This document shows, piece after piece, positions 8,597 to 17,459 of a DNA stretch of 64,000 nucleotides. Made by a program: the position numbers and the translations under genes. Where the stretch lies: the NCBI RefSeq assembly GCF_028912405.1, contig NZ_JAKELO010000002.1, positions 1,001,276 through 1,065,275 on the forward strand, written 5' to 3'. The stretch is from Methanogenium marinum. GTDB lineage: Archaea > Halobacteriota > Methanomicrobia > Methanomicrobiales > Methanomicrobiaceae. The notes beneath the pieces are model-generated. The model did no database searches and was not told the DNA's origin. It saw only the letters and a program-made list of their open reading frames with translations. Positions within the stretch are counted from its first letter, which is position 1. Each line of letters begins with the position of its first letter.

Positions 8597-9943
8597 TCAG
8601 TTCTTCCGCCTGCCGGCATACAGATAATATCCTGCCAGCAGCACAATTCCCACAATCACCGCAAGAGAAACCGGGTTCACCAACAGATCGGTGACAGGAT
8701 TTCCCGCCTTCCCGTCCACCTGCAGCACAATCTGATCGGACAGAATCAGGGTATCCTGTGCATCCCGATATTTGATCTCCGTATTCAGACCGTATGGAAC
8801 TTCAAGCGCCCCGGACTCAAGCGAAATGGTGAAATCAGCAGTCATCGTCTCGCCCGGTGCCATATCACCAAGAAGAGCCGTATCCACCGGTGCTGTCAGT
8901 GGTTTACTTGGCACGATCCGTGCCCGTGCGTCATAGACCGGTGCATCACCCGTATTTTTGAACGTCACCTGAATAGATTTTGTCTCACCAGGCTCGATTG
9001 CAATAGGATCAGAGACGATTGCAAAGGACGCTCCTTCACCAACAGGAATGCCCACCCTTTCAGAAACAGACTCCTGTGATTCGCCATTTTCACCGGCGTA
9101 GGCAATCATCACTTCTTCCGGGTATGTGCCTGCGCTGACATCATCACTCACATATGCAGTGAAAGTAACAACAGTAACCTCACCCGGAGCAAAATCACCA
9201 ATGTATACCCCGCCATCCACCAGCCGGAAGACACCGGATATACCAGATAGTTCAGCAGCAGAACGGGTCCCTTTTGCATATCCAATATTCTCCAGAGAAA
9301 CCGTAATCGTCCCTGTCTGTCCGGGATAAAGATTTTCTGCCTCAAGAGAGAGAATCTTCGGCTTCACCTCCCCTTTGATTCGCACCGGCACCTCCAGACG
9401 GGCAGTCCTTTCTTCATAGGAATACTCCCAATCCCCGGAAGGGAGCATATACTGGGCCGCTGCGTAGTGATAATTGGTGCTGACAATAAGGGTATACGTC
9501 CCTGCCGGGGCATTCTCATCCACATGAGCATACGCCGTAAACGGACTGCTCAACCCCGCCTGAATATCACCGATAAGATACGGTTCTGACTGCACCGAGA
9601 GAGGTGCACCCGCAGGTTCAAGCCCTGCAACCGTGCCCAGTGCGGTGGTCGGATTTATTGTATAGGGAGTATATTCCAGTTCCCGAAGGACTTCATTATC
9701 CACTCCCTGATTCTCGACGATAATATCCAGCCGGATATCTGTCCCCGGAGAAAACTCATTGGTTCCCTCAAGTGTTGCATAGAGGGAAGGTTCACTCCGG
9801 ATGAACCCTTCTCCCGCACCGGAAACCGGGCCAAAAAACGCACAGAGAAGAAGCCCTGCGAGAATCACACAGAGGAGATTTCCCCCGATTCCCTTGTTTT
9901 TCCTGCCCATACCGGATGAGGGCAGAAGACAATTACACCTCAC
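8597..9943 (-). CDS. COG1361 S-layer-like exported protein, C-terminal membrane anchor
   Basis: A secreted, membrane-anchored protein with a signal peptide (hydrophobic core GGNLLCVILAGLLLCAFF), several CARDB/NEW3-like beta-sandwich repeats (for example IIVENQGVDNE, VSLENIGYAKG, VTFKNTGDAPV), then a C-terminal helix (VSLAVIVGIVLLAGYYLYA) and a basic RRKN tail. This is the COG1361 layout. The frame opens at GTG 9943, five bases after the upstream stop. ATG 9910 (MGRKNKGIGGN) would give a more usual signal peptide and may be the true start. It is the second of two paralogues divergent from an RND exporter, and probably forms the outer-face partner of that transporter or an envelope module (inference). 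Confidence 0.75.
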   Translation of the reverse strand: MRCNCLLPSSGMGRKNKGIGGNLLCVILAGLLLCAFFGPVSGAGEGFIRSEPSLYATLEGTNEFSPGTDIRLDIIVENQGVDNEVLRELEYTPYTINPTTALGTVAGLEPAGAPLSVQSEPYLIGDIQAGLSSPFTAYAHVDENAPAGTYTLIVSTNYHYAAAQYMLPSGDWEYSYEERTARLEVPVRIKGEVKPKILSLEAENLYPGQTGTITVSLENIGYAKGTRSAAELSGISGVFRLVDGGVYIGDFAPGEVTVVTFTAYVSDDVSAGTYPEEVMIAYAGENGESQESVSERVGIPVGEGASFAIVSDPIAIEPGETKSIQVTFKNTGDAPVYDARARIVPSKPLTAPVDTALLGDMAPGETMTADFTISLESGALEVPYGLNTEIKYRDAQDTLILSDQIVLQVDGKAGNPVTDLLVNPVSLAVIVGIVLLAGYYLYAGRRKN

Positions 9944-9948
9944 AATTC

Positions 9949-11238
9949 CTACCTTCCGCCCTGCTGTTTCCTGCGGTACATATAGAATCCGCCGCCTGCG
10001 ACGATCACAATTCCAATAACAACAACGAGATACGTTGTGGTATTATCCACCGGCCGTACATCAACGATGACCTTCACCGTATCAGAGACATAATTATTGT
10101 TCAGGGCATCGTTGTAGCGAATTTCAGAGTCCAGCGAGTATTTTTTGATGGTAGCAGACGAACCCACCTGAACCTGGTAGACAGCCTCTGCTGATTCTCC
10201 GGGTTTCAGATCACCGAGATATACATTGGAATCCGTGCTGGAGAATGGATCAACGACACTGATTCTGCCCTGTGCCTGGTATGCGGTTGCAGCACCCGTA
10301 TTCTTATAGGTCACATGAACCAGGTTATCTGTTCCCACCTCTGCCACCGCAGGATCACTTACTGCAGCAAAGGTGATTTTCCCCAGAAAGTCCACCCCGA
10401 TGAGAACCGGACTGGTCATGGCATCCATCCCTTCGTAGTCCTTGTAGACACCGAAGATGGTCAGCGGATACTGCTGTGTCTCATCCGCATCCTGTGATAC
10501 CGAGACCTTCACCCGCGGAGTAATTGTCTCCCCTGCGGCGAAGTCCCCGACATAGATATTCCCCTCAACAGGTGTGAGCGGGCCATTTCCGCCCGGTTCA
10601 ATATACAGGGCAAAATGGGCGGCGTCATCGGTACCCGTATTCTTCACGGTCATCGTGACATATCCCTCACCCCCTGCATTCAGATCAGAGGACACCACAT
10701 CTGTTATTGCAAGGATAACTGAGGGAGTTACAACAACCGTCACCGGAATATCTTCTGTGACCGTTTTGAAATGATAGGTGATGGAATCCATCCCCAACTG
10801 GTCATACGACTGCATGAACTCATACTCCACATGAGCTGTCATCGTATAGGTGCCGGAGGCAGCATCATCAGGGACATGCATAGCAAAGGAGGCCTTCTCC
10901 ACAATCCCTGACGGAAGAATGCCAAGCACCTGCGTGTCAGACTTCACCGTTACAGGAGCGTTTCCCGGCAGAAGGGTCACCTTCACTGACCGTGCCGTAT
11001 TGGGCAGATAATCAGGAGTCAGATAATCCAGACGGATCAGTTTCATATCGATAAGACCCCTGTTTTCCACGAGAAGAGGTAGTTCCGTATCCTCGTCCGG
11101 ACTGAACTGATTGCTCCCGGATACTGAGACTGAGACGGCGGGCCCTTCGGTAAAGAATTTTTCTCCCGCAAGGCCGGGGGACACTGCCAGTACCAGGAGA
11201 AGAAGAACGGCAGTCACAAAGAGATATAGTGGTTTCAT
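9949..11238 (-). CDS. COG1361 S-layer-like exported protein, paralogue of the next gene
   Basis: It has the same architecture as its neighbour at 8597-9943: signal peptide (YLFVTAVLLLLVLAVSPGLAG), repeated CARDB-like domains with N-x-G turns (VENRGLIDM, VKNTGTDDA, YKNTGAATA), a C-terminal helix (YLVVVIGIVIVAGGGFYMY) and a basic RRKQQGGR tail. ATG 11238 was chosen; GTG 11247 is an alternative three codons earlier. The paralogue starts within a few bases after the stop, so the two are co-transcribed. The divergent RND gene begins 224 bp away, and such pairs recur in methanogens beside HAE3-type exporters. The domains are adhesive or scaffold-like; no enzyme motif was seen. Confidence 0.75.
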   Translation of the reverse strand: MKPLYLFVTAVLLLLVLAVSPGLAGEKFFTEGPAVSVSVSGSNQFSPDEDTELPLLVENRGLIDMKLIRLDYLTPDYLPNTARSVKVTLLPGNAPVTVKSDTQVLGILPSGIVEKASFAMHVPDDAASGTYTMTAHVEYEFMQSYDQLGMDSITYHFKTVTEDIPVTVVVTPSVILAITDVVSSDLNAGGEGYVTMTVKNTGTDDAAHFALYIEPGGNGPLTPVEGNIYVGDFAAGETITPRVKVSVSQDADETQQYPLTIFGVYKDYEGMDAMTSPVLIGVDFLGKITFAAVSDPAVAEVGTDNLVHVTYKNTGAATAYQAQGRISVVDPFSSTDSNVYLGDLKPGESAEAVYQVQVGSSATIKKYSLDSEIRYNDALNNNYVSDTVKVIVDVRPVDNTTTYLVVVIGIVIVAGGGFYMYRRKQQGGR

Positions 11239-11398
11239 AGGATACACCAGCGTTTACCGGAACACCTTATTTTGTCAGAACAAAACACCCATTCCGGTAC
11301 TAACAGTATTATACGTTTTCTTTAAACGTCTTTACATAAGAGAAGTCAGATTCAGAGGATTATTTTAAGGGCGAATCAGAATCATACTATTATCCGGG

Positions 11399-11426
11399 TA
11401 TAAATATCCGGAAATATACTTTCCGG
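11399..11426 (+). promoter_or_regulatory. TATA box and palindromic operator for the RND exporter
   Basis: TATAAATA lies at 11399-11406. Two bases on is a perfect inverted repeat, CCGGAAA-TATAC-TTTCCGG (11408-11426), covering the space between TATA box and expected transcription start. This is where archaeal repressors usually block RNA polymerase. Further CCGGAA/TTCCGG cores lie at 11257 and 11292 on the side of the divergent COG1361 gene. Confidence 0.6.
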
Positions 11427-11461
11427 GACGAAATTTCAGGAAGTATCTAACGGGAACATGG

Positions 11462-13750
11462 ATGGTGCGCACCATAACAATCAGTATTCCTTCACTATAC
11501 AGCAGCCTTGCGGGGGCCATACATCAGCATCACAGATCTGTTCTTGTAATCATGGTTATCCTCTTTGTTGCAGGAATCTTTACTGCAACCGGCATTCAGT
11601 TTGAGTCATCGTCTGACCAGTACCTGGACAAATCAACTCCCGCAGGGATACGTTATGACCAATACAATGAACAATTCGTTTCAGATACCTATATTCTCCT
11701 CATCCAGACGGCAGACCCGACAGACTATACGCTGCTGCAGGACCTCCTGATACTGGAAGAAGAGATTCAGCGCCTTGAATATGTGACAGAGACAAACTCG
11801 CTCGGCGATGTCTTAAAAGAATTCAATGGCGGGATAATTCCGCAGAATCAGGAAGTAACAGAAGAAATACTATCACTTCTGCCCGATGAACTAAGAGAAA
11901 CGTTCGTTCCCGACAGCCAGACGGGACTATTATACGTCACAATCAAACAGGGCATATCAACAGATGTCTCGCAGACCATCCTCCCCAATCTCGAAACACT
12001 GACAGGTGAAGCAGATCTCCCCCCCGGCACCGTCATTGATGTGACCGGGGCAACACCCTATAATGTTGAACTGCAGGAAGACATGGTCATGTCAGGAGTA
12101 GTCCTCATCGTGGGTGCACTCATCCTGATGGCAATTGTGCTCTTCCTCCTCTTCTCCAATATGCGCCACTGGTTCCTTCCCCTTATCATCCTCACATTCG
12201 GTCTGGTCTATACCTTCGCCTTGCTGAGTCTTCTGGGGGTGAAGATAAATAACGGGGCAATTGCATCGTTTCCCATTCTTCTCGGGCTTGGCATTGACTA
12301 TGCTGTCCAGTTTCATGCACGGTTTGATGAAGAACGGCGGGAAGGTGCCACGATGGAGGCTGCCACACGGGACACTCTGAAAAATACCGGCCCCGCTGTT
12401 CTCCTTGCAATGCTTGCCACCTCTATGGGTTTTATCGCGATGTTCATCTCCCCGGTGCCGATGATAAAGACCTTTGCCGTCGTCTCAATCATCGGTGTCA
12501 CCTGCTGTTACCTGACAGCACTCTTTGGATTCCCTGCCCTTGCTGCACTCTTCGGATATATCCCAAAAGAAGGGAAACCGACACTGATGATGCGGATAAT
12601 GAACCGGTATACGCATTTTCTTGAGGGACTCGTCACACGAATTTCCCGGGCAGCAGTTCCCATCCTCATTATTGCAGCAGTTATTGCCTTTGCAGGCATC
12701 TCACTTGACCCATCAATTCCCATCGACACAGACACCAAATCCATGGCTCCCGCAGACCTTCCCGCCCAGATTGCCCTCGACAAGGTGCAGGATGTCCGGG
12801 GTTCTGTCACCCCGTTCCCCCTCTACATCCGTGGAGATGACCTGAAAAGTATCGATGCGATACAATGGATCGACACATTCAGCACCCGAACTGTTTCAGA
12901 ACATGACGAAATAACCAAAGCAGACAGTATTGCATCACTCGTACGAAAACAGAACAATGGTGAAATGCCGGATAACGAGGGAACCCTGAATGCAATCCTT
13001 GCAGCAATCCCGGATTCAGAAAAAGATCCATACCTGATGGGCGACACAGAAGCGGTCATCTCCTTTACCACCCTCATTTTGACCATCGATGAACAGAACG
13101 AATTAAAAAAGCAGGTTGCAGCAGATGTCATCTGGTCAGAACCACCGCCCCACATCGAAGTCTACCCGACAGGCGACTTTGACCTCTACACCAACCTGAT
13201 GGACATGATCTCATCCAGCAAAGAGGCAATGACAAACCTCGGATTTGTCCTGATATTCCTCTTTTTAATTCTTGCCTACCGGAGAATATATGCCATCACA
13301 CCGGTGGTACCCATCATCTGCATCGTCGGCTGGAATGCTGTCGCCATGATCCTGATTGGTCTCCACTATAACCCAATCAGTGCCTGCCTTGGCTCAATGA
13401 CCATCGGCGTTGCGGCAGAGTATACCATTCTTGTCATGGAACGGTTCACCGAGGAGAAGGAACTCACAGATGACCCCTCTGAGGCCATCCGGACATCGGT
13501 GCAGAAAATAGGTTCTGCGGTGACTGTCTCCGGCCTTGTGACAGCAGGCGGTTTTTCCGCACTGATGCTCTCAGTTTTCCCCATTGTTTCCAGTTTCGGC
13601 ATGTCAACGGTCATTGCAGTATTATTCTCTCTTGTAGGCGCGATTGTCATCATGCCTGCGGTCCTCACCCTGATGGTTGATACAGAAAAATGGCTCAAAA
13701 AAGGGAAGGGAAAGAGTAAACCTGCTGCCTCTTCAGGCAACCAGGAATAA
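11462..13750 (+). CDS. RND superfamily exporter (HAE3/MMPL-like)
   Basis: A 762-residue transporter with two copies of the RND unit: TM1 (around 27-45), a large extracytoplasmic domain, then a TM cluster (around 210-380) with the sterol-sensing-like stretch GLGIDYAVQFHARFDE. The second half repeats this: TM near 400, an extracytoplasmic domain, and a TM cluster (around 590-745) containing IGVAAEYTILVMERF. The acidic residues in these TM4-like segments fit proton coupling. The length (about 760) matches archaeal HAE3-type exporters rather than the roughly 1000-residue AcrB class. The basic, Ser-rich C-terminus is cytoplasmic. The substrate may be hopanoid-like lipids or drugs and cannot be told. 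It is divergent from two COG1361 proteins and has a palindromic operator. Confidence 0.85.
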   Translation: MVRTITISIPSLYSSLAGAIHQHHRSVLVIMVILFVAGIFTATGIQFESSSDQYLDKSTPAGIRYDQYNEQFVSDTYILLIQTADPTDYTLLQDLLILEEEIQRLEYVTETNSLGDVLKEFNGGIIPQNQEVTEEILSLLPDELRETFVPDSQTGLLYVTIKQGISTDVSQTILPNLETLTGEADLPPGTVIDVTGATPYNVELQEDMVMSGVVLIVGALILMAIVLFLLFSNMRHWFLPLIILTFGLVYTFALLSLLGVKINNGAIASFPILLGLGIDYAVQFHARFDEERREGATMEAATRDTLKNTGPAVLLAMLATSMGFIAMFISPVPMIKTFAVVSIIGVTCCYLTALFGFPALAALFGYIPKEGKPTLMMRIMNRYTHFLEGLVTRISRAAVPILIIAAVIAFAGISLDPSIPIDTDTKSMAPADLPAQIALDKVQDVRGSVTPFPLYIRGDDLKSIDAIQWIDTFSTRTVSEHDEITKADSIASLVRKQNNGEMPDNEGTLNAILAAIPDSEKDPYLMGDTEAVISFTTLILTIDEQNELKKQVAADVIWSEPPPHIEVYPTGDFDLYTNLMDMISSSKEAMTNLGFVLIFLFLILAYRRIYAITPVVPIICIVGWNAVAMILIGLHYNPISACLGSMTIGVAAEYTILVMERFTEEKELTDDPSEAIRTSVQKIGSAVTVSGLVTAGGFSALMLSVFPIVSSFGMSTVIAVLFSLVGAIVIMPAVLTLMVDTEKWLKKGKGKSKPAASSGNQE

Positions 13751-13871
13751 CCGGAATATCTTTTTTTCAGAGTCTGTATGTGAACCGGATATGCATGGTC
13801 AGACTACAAGGCACATCTGTGAGAGACTATTTTCATTGTGCCCGATAATGGAGAGGGGTGAGGGAAGAGAC

Positions 13872-14942
13872 CTAATACCACTGGGAAAGGTCTGACTTTT
13901 CATCATCTTTTCCGTCGGGTGCGGGGGAATTCTTCTCCGGCATTCCCGGTGATTCACGGCCATTATATATTACATCTAATACTTCAGGGAAGTGGTATAC
14001 CGGTCCTTTCAACCGTGTTCCAAACCGGCTCTCCCCCAGCTTGGTATCTTCGACATCTGAGGCTACCTCATGGAGAATGGCACTCGTATTGTCAGCCATA
14101 TGAACGGCCCATGCTTCCACCGTCTGGGGTTTCGGGTCACTGTATAGACCGTGATGAGTCTGGACAATATGGAGCAGATGACTGAGGTCCTGTTCCTCCA
14201 CCGAAGATTTTTCTGCCATCTGCTTAATAATGGAGATGCCCGGACTGATATGGCCAAGAAGGGAATACGCCGGAAGCTGAGAGAATGTGAATCCCTGTTC
14301 GGCAAAACATACCGCCTTCCCCACATCATGGAGAAGAGCTCCTGCAACAGCAACATCCCTATCGGCATAAATTCCTTCAGCACCGGCAAGGAAGGCTTGT
14401 GTGTACCGGACCACTTCCAGTGTGTGCTCAGCAAGACCACCCCGGTAGGCATGGTGTTTCGCCCGTGCGGCAGGGACGAAAAAGAAGGCTTCATATGACG
14501 CAAAGATATCCTCCACCAGATAACGCAGCTCCGGACGTTCTATGTCTGCAGCCATCCGGAGAAGTTCAGCACGATTTTCGGTACAGTCAGCAGGTGAGAA
14601 CACAAAGTCATTCGGGTCAAGCGGAGTATGATCAGCGGGACCTTCCATAAGATAGGCAATCCCTTCGTTCACACTCATCTGCAGTTCACCATTATAGGGG
14701 GAGGCCTGCCCGGAAATCCGGTGGACCATCCCCTCACAGATGACATCATAGGCCCCTTTCACAAGACCTTTCTGTCCGGTAACTCCCCATATCTTGCACG
14801 CCATTGTGCCGGTTGTATCACTGATTGTACAGGTGATGTACTGCCCGCGTCTGCCCTCACGTACCTCAGCATTGCTGATGACAAAGAGGTCATCAACCAC
14901 ATCTCCCGGTACAAGTGACTGAATGGTAATTTTCTTTTTCAT
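13872..14942 (-). CDS. OB-fold plus HD-domain 3'-5' exoribonuclease, YhaM-like
   Basis: Residues about 1-100 form an OB-fold nucleic-acid-binding domain (ITCTISDTTGTMACKIWG). The C-terminal part is an HD phosphohydrolase domain with GGLAEHTLEVVRYT and the metal motif LLHDVGKA, followed by a conserved LLHIVQTHHG. This is the layout of YhaM-family 3'-5' exoribonucleases. ATG 14942 (MKKKITIQSLVPGD) was chosen because GGAGAGATTAGGG precedes it and the family begins there; a start at 14978 is possible. The acidic C-terminal tail is low complexity. It converges on the RND gene. RNA turnover is the likely role. Confidence 0.75.
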   Translation of the reverse strand: MKKKITIQSLVPGDVVDDLFVISNAEVREGRRGQYITCTISDTTGTMACKIWGVTGQKGLVKGAYDVICEGMVHRISGQASPYNGELQMSVNEGIAYLMEGPADHTPLDPNDFVFSPADCTENRAELLRMAADIERPELRYLVEDIFASYEAFFFVPAARAKHHAYRGGLAEHTLEVVRYTQAFLAGAEGIYADRDVAVAGALLHDVGKAVCFAEQGFTFSQLPAYSLLGHISPGISIIKQMAEKSSVEEQDLSHLLHIVQTHHGLYSDPKPQTVEAWAVHMADNTSAILHEVASDVEDTKLGESRFGTRLKGPVYHFPEVLDVIYNGRESPGMPEKNSPAPDGKDDEKSDLSQWY

Positions 14943-15031
14943 AATCCCTAATCTCTCCGTATCCAGTATCGAATCCAATATCTGTATGTGGTGTATTGTG
15001 GTGTATATATCCGGTTTATGCAGTTTTTACC

Positions 15032-15733
15032 CTATGGCAAACGTCCAAACCGTATCTTCAAAAGCCCTTTCAGCATGGCAAATCCGGTCGTGCTGCCAAC
15101 TCGTGAATCCGGCTGGTCCTCCCAGCGTATGGGCACTTCCTGTATGACAAATCCCTGCCGCTTCATCTGCCACAGGAGTTCAACGTCAAACTCAAACCCC
15201 TGTGACTGCACAGACGACAGAACTGCCTGCACTGCCTTTGTCCGGAATACCTTTGCCCCGCACTGGGTGTCATAGAAAGGCAGGGAAAAGACAAGCCGGA
15301 CAAACAGGTTGAACAACCGGCTCTGCACCTGCCGTCCCTTGCTCTGCCTGACCGGCACACAGGCGCCTTCTATCCAGCGTGATCCAATGATCCCGTCTGC
15401 ATCGGAAAGATGAGAAAAGAGCCGTTTCATCTCGTGGATGGTCGTAGAACCATCCGCATCCATGAATCCGGCATACAGTGTCTTTGCATGCATCAGTCCG
15501 GCGGTGACACCACCGCCCTTTCCCAGACGCTCGTTGTATTCCCGGCACTCCATCCGGCAGGACGGGTGTGACTCTGCAAAGGAACGGACAACACCTGCGG
15601 TATTGTCATCGCCGTCACAGACGACAATTATTTGCCCATGATATTCCGCAAGCCCGTCCAGCAGCCCCCCAATCCGACCCGCTTCATTGTAGGCCGGAAT
15701 TACAATGGTGCAGTCCTCTTCACTGACCTTCAT
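15032..15733 (-). CDS. Family 2 glycosyltransferase, dolichyl-phosphate glucosyltransferase-like
   Basis: A GT-A fold protein of 233 residues: TIVIPAYNEAGRIGGLL at the N-terminus, the nucleotide-sugar DxD-type motif MDADGST, and GSRWIEGA. The later CGAKVFR and WEDQPDSRVG resemble dolichyl-phosphate glucose/mannose synthases (ALG5/DPM-like). No TM helices are visible, so it would work on the cytoplasmic face, loading a sugar onto a polyprenyl phosphate for glycoprotein or lipid synthesis. It follows the DJ-1 gene by only a few bases. The donor and acceptor are inferred from family only. Confidence 0.75.
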   Translation of the reverse strand: MKVSEEDCTIVIPAYNEAGRIGGLLDGLAEYHGQIIVVCDGDDNTAGVVRSFAESHPSCRMECREYNERLGKGGGVTAGLMHAKTLYAGFMDADGSTTIHEMKRLFSHLSDADGIIGSRWIEGACVPVRQSKGRQVQSRLFNLFVRLVFSLPFYDTQCGAKVFRTKAVQAVLSSVQSQGFEFDVELLWQMKRQGFVIQEVPIRWEDQPDSRVGSTTGFAMLKGLLKIRFGRLP

Positions 15734-15738
15734 ACTGG

Positions 15739-16254
15739 TTAGCAGGAGAGGGCGATAATGACTTCTTCTGCAAATGCTGTGGCAGCAAGTGGCCCATTGG
15801 CGGTAATAATGGTGCCATCCACAACCACGGGAATGTCGGTGAAGATTGCTCCTTTATCGGCAAATGACTTCTCAGAGAGGCGGGTCTTAAAGACCGTGGC
15901 CTGCCGACCCTCAAGGATGCCCGCATAGGCAAGGACAACTGGTGCAAGACAAATCGCCGCCACCACTTTCCCGTCTCCATGCATCGCCCGGATGAGGGGG
16001 CGCAGGTCTGCATCTGTCCAGAGATACTCAGCAGCACCTGGGCCACCGACGATGACAATCCCATCATAGAGAGAGGGGTCACTCTCCTTTATGGACTGTT
16101 TCACCTCAACCGTCTCCCCCAGCATACCCATGCAGGAACCCGGCTGATCAGTGGCCACATCAAAATCAATGCCTGCTTCGGCAAAGGCCTGTGCAGGGAT
16201 CAGATATTCCTCATCCCTGAACTTTTCATGTGCGATGACCATGAGCAGTTTCAT
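15739..16254 (-). CDS. DJ-1/PfpI family protein
   Basis: A 171-residue flavodoxin-like protein. It carries the nucleophile elbow AAICLAPVVLA, with the reactive cysteine near residue 101, and the acidic partner residue in the N-terminal part (EEYLIPA), as in DJ-1/PfpI proteins. These act as proteases, deglycases or chaperones; which one cannot be decided. It sits head to tail with the glycosyltransferase on the minus strand and divergent from the thioesterase gene. Confidence 0.8.
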   Translation of the reverse strand: MKLLMVIAHEKFRDEEYLIPAQAFAEAGIDFDVATDQPGSCMGMLGETVEVKQSIKESDPSLYDGIVIVGGPGAAEYLWTDADLRPLIRAMHGDGKVVAAICLAPVVLAYAGILEGRQATVFKTRLSEKSFADKGAIFTDIPVVVDGTIITANGPLAATAFAEEVIIALSC

Positions 16255-16351
16255 ACAGTTAGGTCAGTATCACAGGATAATAAGCCTGCGCAGATGATAC
16301 TGGACAGGGAAAGCCCAATCCATAAGGGAAAGAACCGCAAATATACAGATA

Positions 16352-16768
16352 ATGAGCTACCTCGACGAAATATCCCTGAAAGGCCGGGACGCAAACCCAT
16401 TCTTCCGGATGATGGGAATTGAGATTGTATCATACGGTGAGGGACATGCAGTCCTCTCCATGGATATTCGGCCCGATATGATGAACGGTGACGGATGGCT
16501 ACAGGGCGGGGTATATACCGCACTTGCAGACGAGGCAATGGCTCTTGCTCTCTTCACCGTCCTGAAGGAAACAGAGATCACCGCAACCATCAGTGAATCC
16601 ACCTCATTTTATCGGGGAGTGCGGGACGGTACAATTGTTGCGGAAGGCACCGTCATCCGGAAAGGCAGGAAAGTTGCCTTCACCAAAGCCGTAGTTCGGC
16701 GGCCGGAAAAGGACGGTGAAACCCTTGCTGAATCCTCTGCATCCTTCGCTGTGATACAACAGCAGTAA
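16352..16768 (+). CDS. PaaI-like hotdog-fold acyl-CoA thioesterase
   Basis: A 138-residue single hotdog domain with the PaaI-type pattern: NPFFRMMGIEIVSYGEGHAV, then NGDGWLQGGVYTALADEAM, where the Gln/Asn-Gly-Gly and the Asp/Glu shape the active site. The family hydrolyses small or aromatic acyl-CoA thioesters; the substrate here is unknown. The start ATG 16352 follows a TATA-like AAATATAC. It is a single gene followed by 240 bp of non-coding DNA. Confidence 0.8.
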   Translation: MSYLDEISLKGRDANPFFRMMGIEIVSYGEGHAVLSMDIRPDMMNGDGWLQGGVYTALADEAMALALFTVLKETEITATISESTSFYRGVRDGTIVAEGTVIRKGRKVAFTKAVVRRPEKDGETLAESSASFAVIQQQ

Positions 16769-16970
16769 TCCGGCAGTAATCAGACAGTCATTCAGCGATA
16801 GTTTCCAACAGATCAGGGGAGTTAGGCAGTAGTAATCAGGCAGAATCCATCATTGCATCCCCATCCCGCCTTTTGCAGGAGAAATGGATTGAAATATCCT
16901 GCCCTTCAAAAATACACAAGGATTTTCACTATCTCAAAAAAACTCTTCAAAGGGCATTTTTTCAACTATC

Positions 16971-16978
16971 TTTATACA
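16971..16978 (+). promoter_or_regulatory. TATA box before the NfeD-SPFH pair
   Basis: TTTATACA lies 31-38 nt before the ATG at 17009. The rest of 16769-17008 contains no gene; short CAGTAATC repeats occur at its left end (16763-16842). Confidence 0.5.
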
Positions 16979-17008
16979 ATCCTAACCTGTATTTAGCAGT
17001 GTAAAATA

Positions 17009-17458
17009 ATGGAATTATTAGCTCTTGGATGGATTCTGATCTCAATAGGGGTCATATTACTTTTGGTTGAAGCCTTCAACCCGGGATTTTTCCTCGCAGT
17101 CCCCGGCACCACGCTCATCATCATCGGTGCCGTTTCACTGCTCTTCCCGGATATATTCAGCTCTACCTGGATCATTCTGATAGGCATTGTGACCGCCCTC
17201 GTTGCCGCGGGTGGGAGTGTGTGGCTGTATGCACGGATTACTCCGGACAAAGTGCCTTCAACAATAAGTCAGGACTCTCTTGCAGGAAAGACCGGCATGG
17301 TAACAATAACTGTGGAGGAGGATTCTATCAAAGGAAAGGTCGTCATTGGCAATGTGGACTGGAGTGCCCGGTCTGCCGGCGGCAGTATCGCTGTTGGAAA
17401 AAAAATCCGCGTCGTGGAATCCGTAGGGGTGCACGTCGTCGTTGAGGAAATAAAATAA
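17009..17458 (+). CDS. NfeD-like membrane protein
   Basis: The 149 residues comprise an N-terminal helix (LGWILISIGVILLLVEAF), two more membrane segments (about 30-70) and a C-terminal OB-fold domain (SLAGKTGMVTITV, GNVDWSARS). This is the short NfeD form that lacks the protease domain. NfeD proteins partner with SPFH/stomatin proteins, and here the SPFH gene begins two bases after the stop, so both are surely one operon. The role is probably organisation or quality control of membrane microdomains. Confidence 0.85.
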   Translation: MELLALGWILISIGVILLLVEAFNPGFFLAVPGTTLIIIGAVSLLFPDIFSSTWIILIGIVTALVAAGGSVWLYARITPDKVPSTISQDSLAGKTGMVTITVEEDSIKGKVVIGNVDWSARSAGGSIAVGKKIRVVESVGVHVVVEEIK

Positions 17459-17459
17459 T

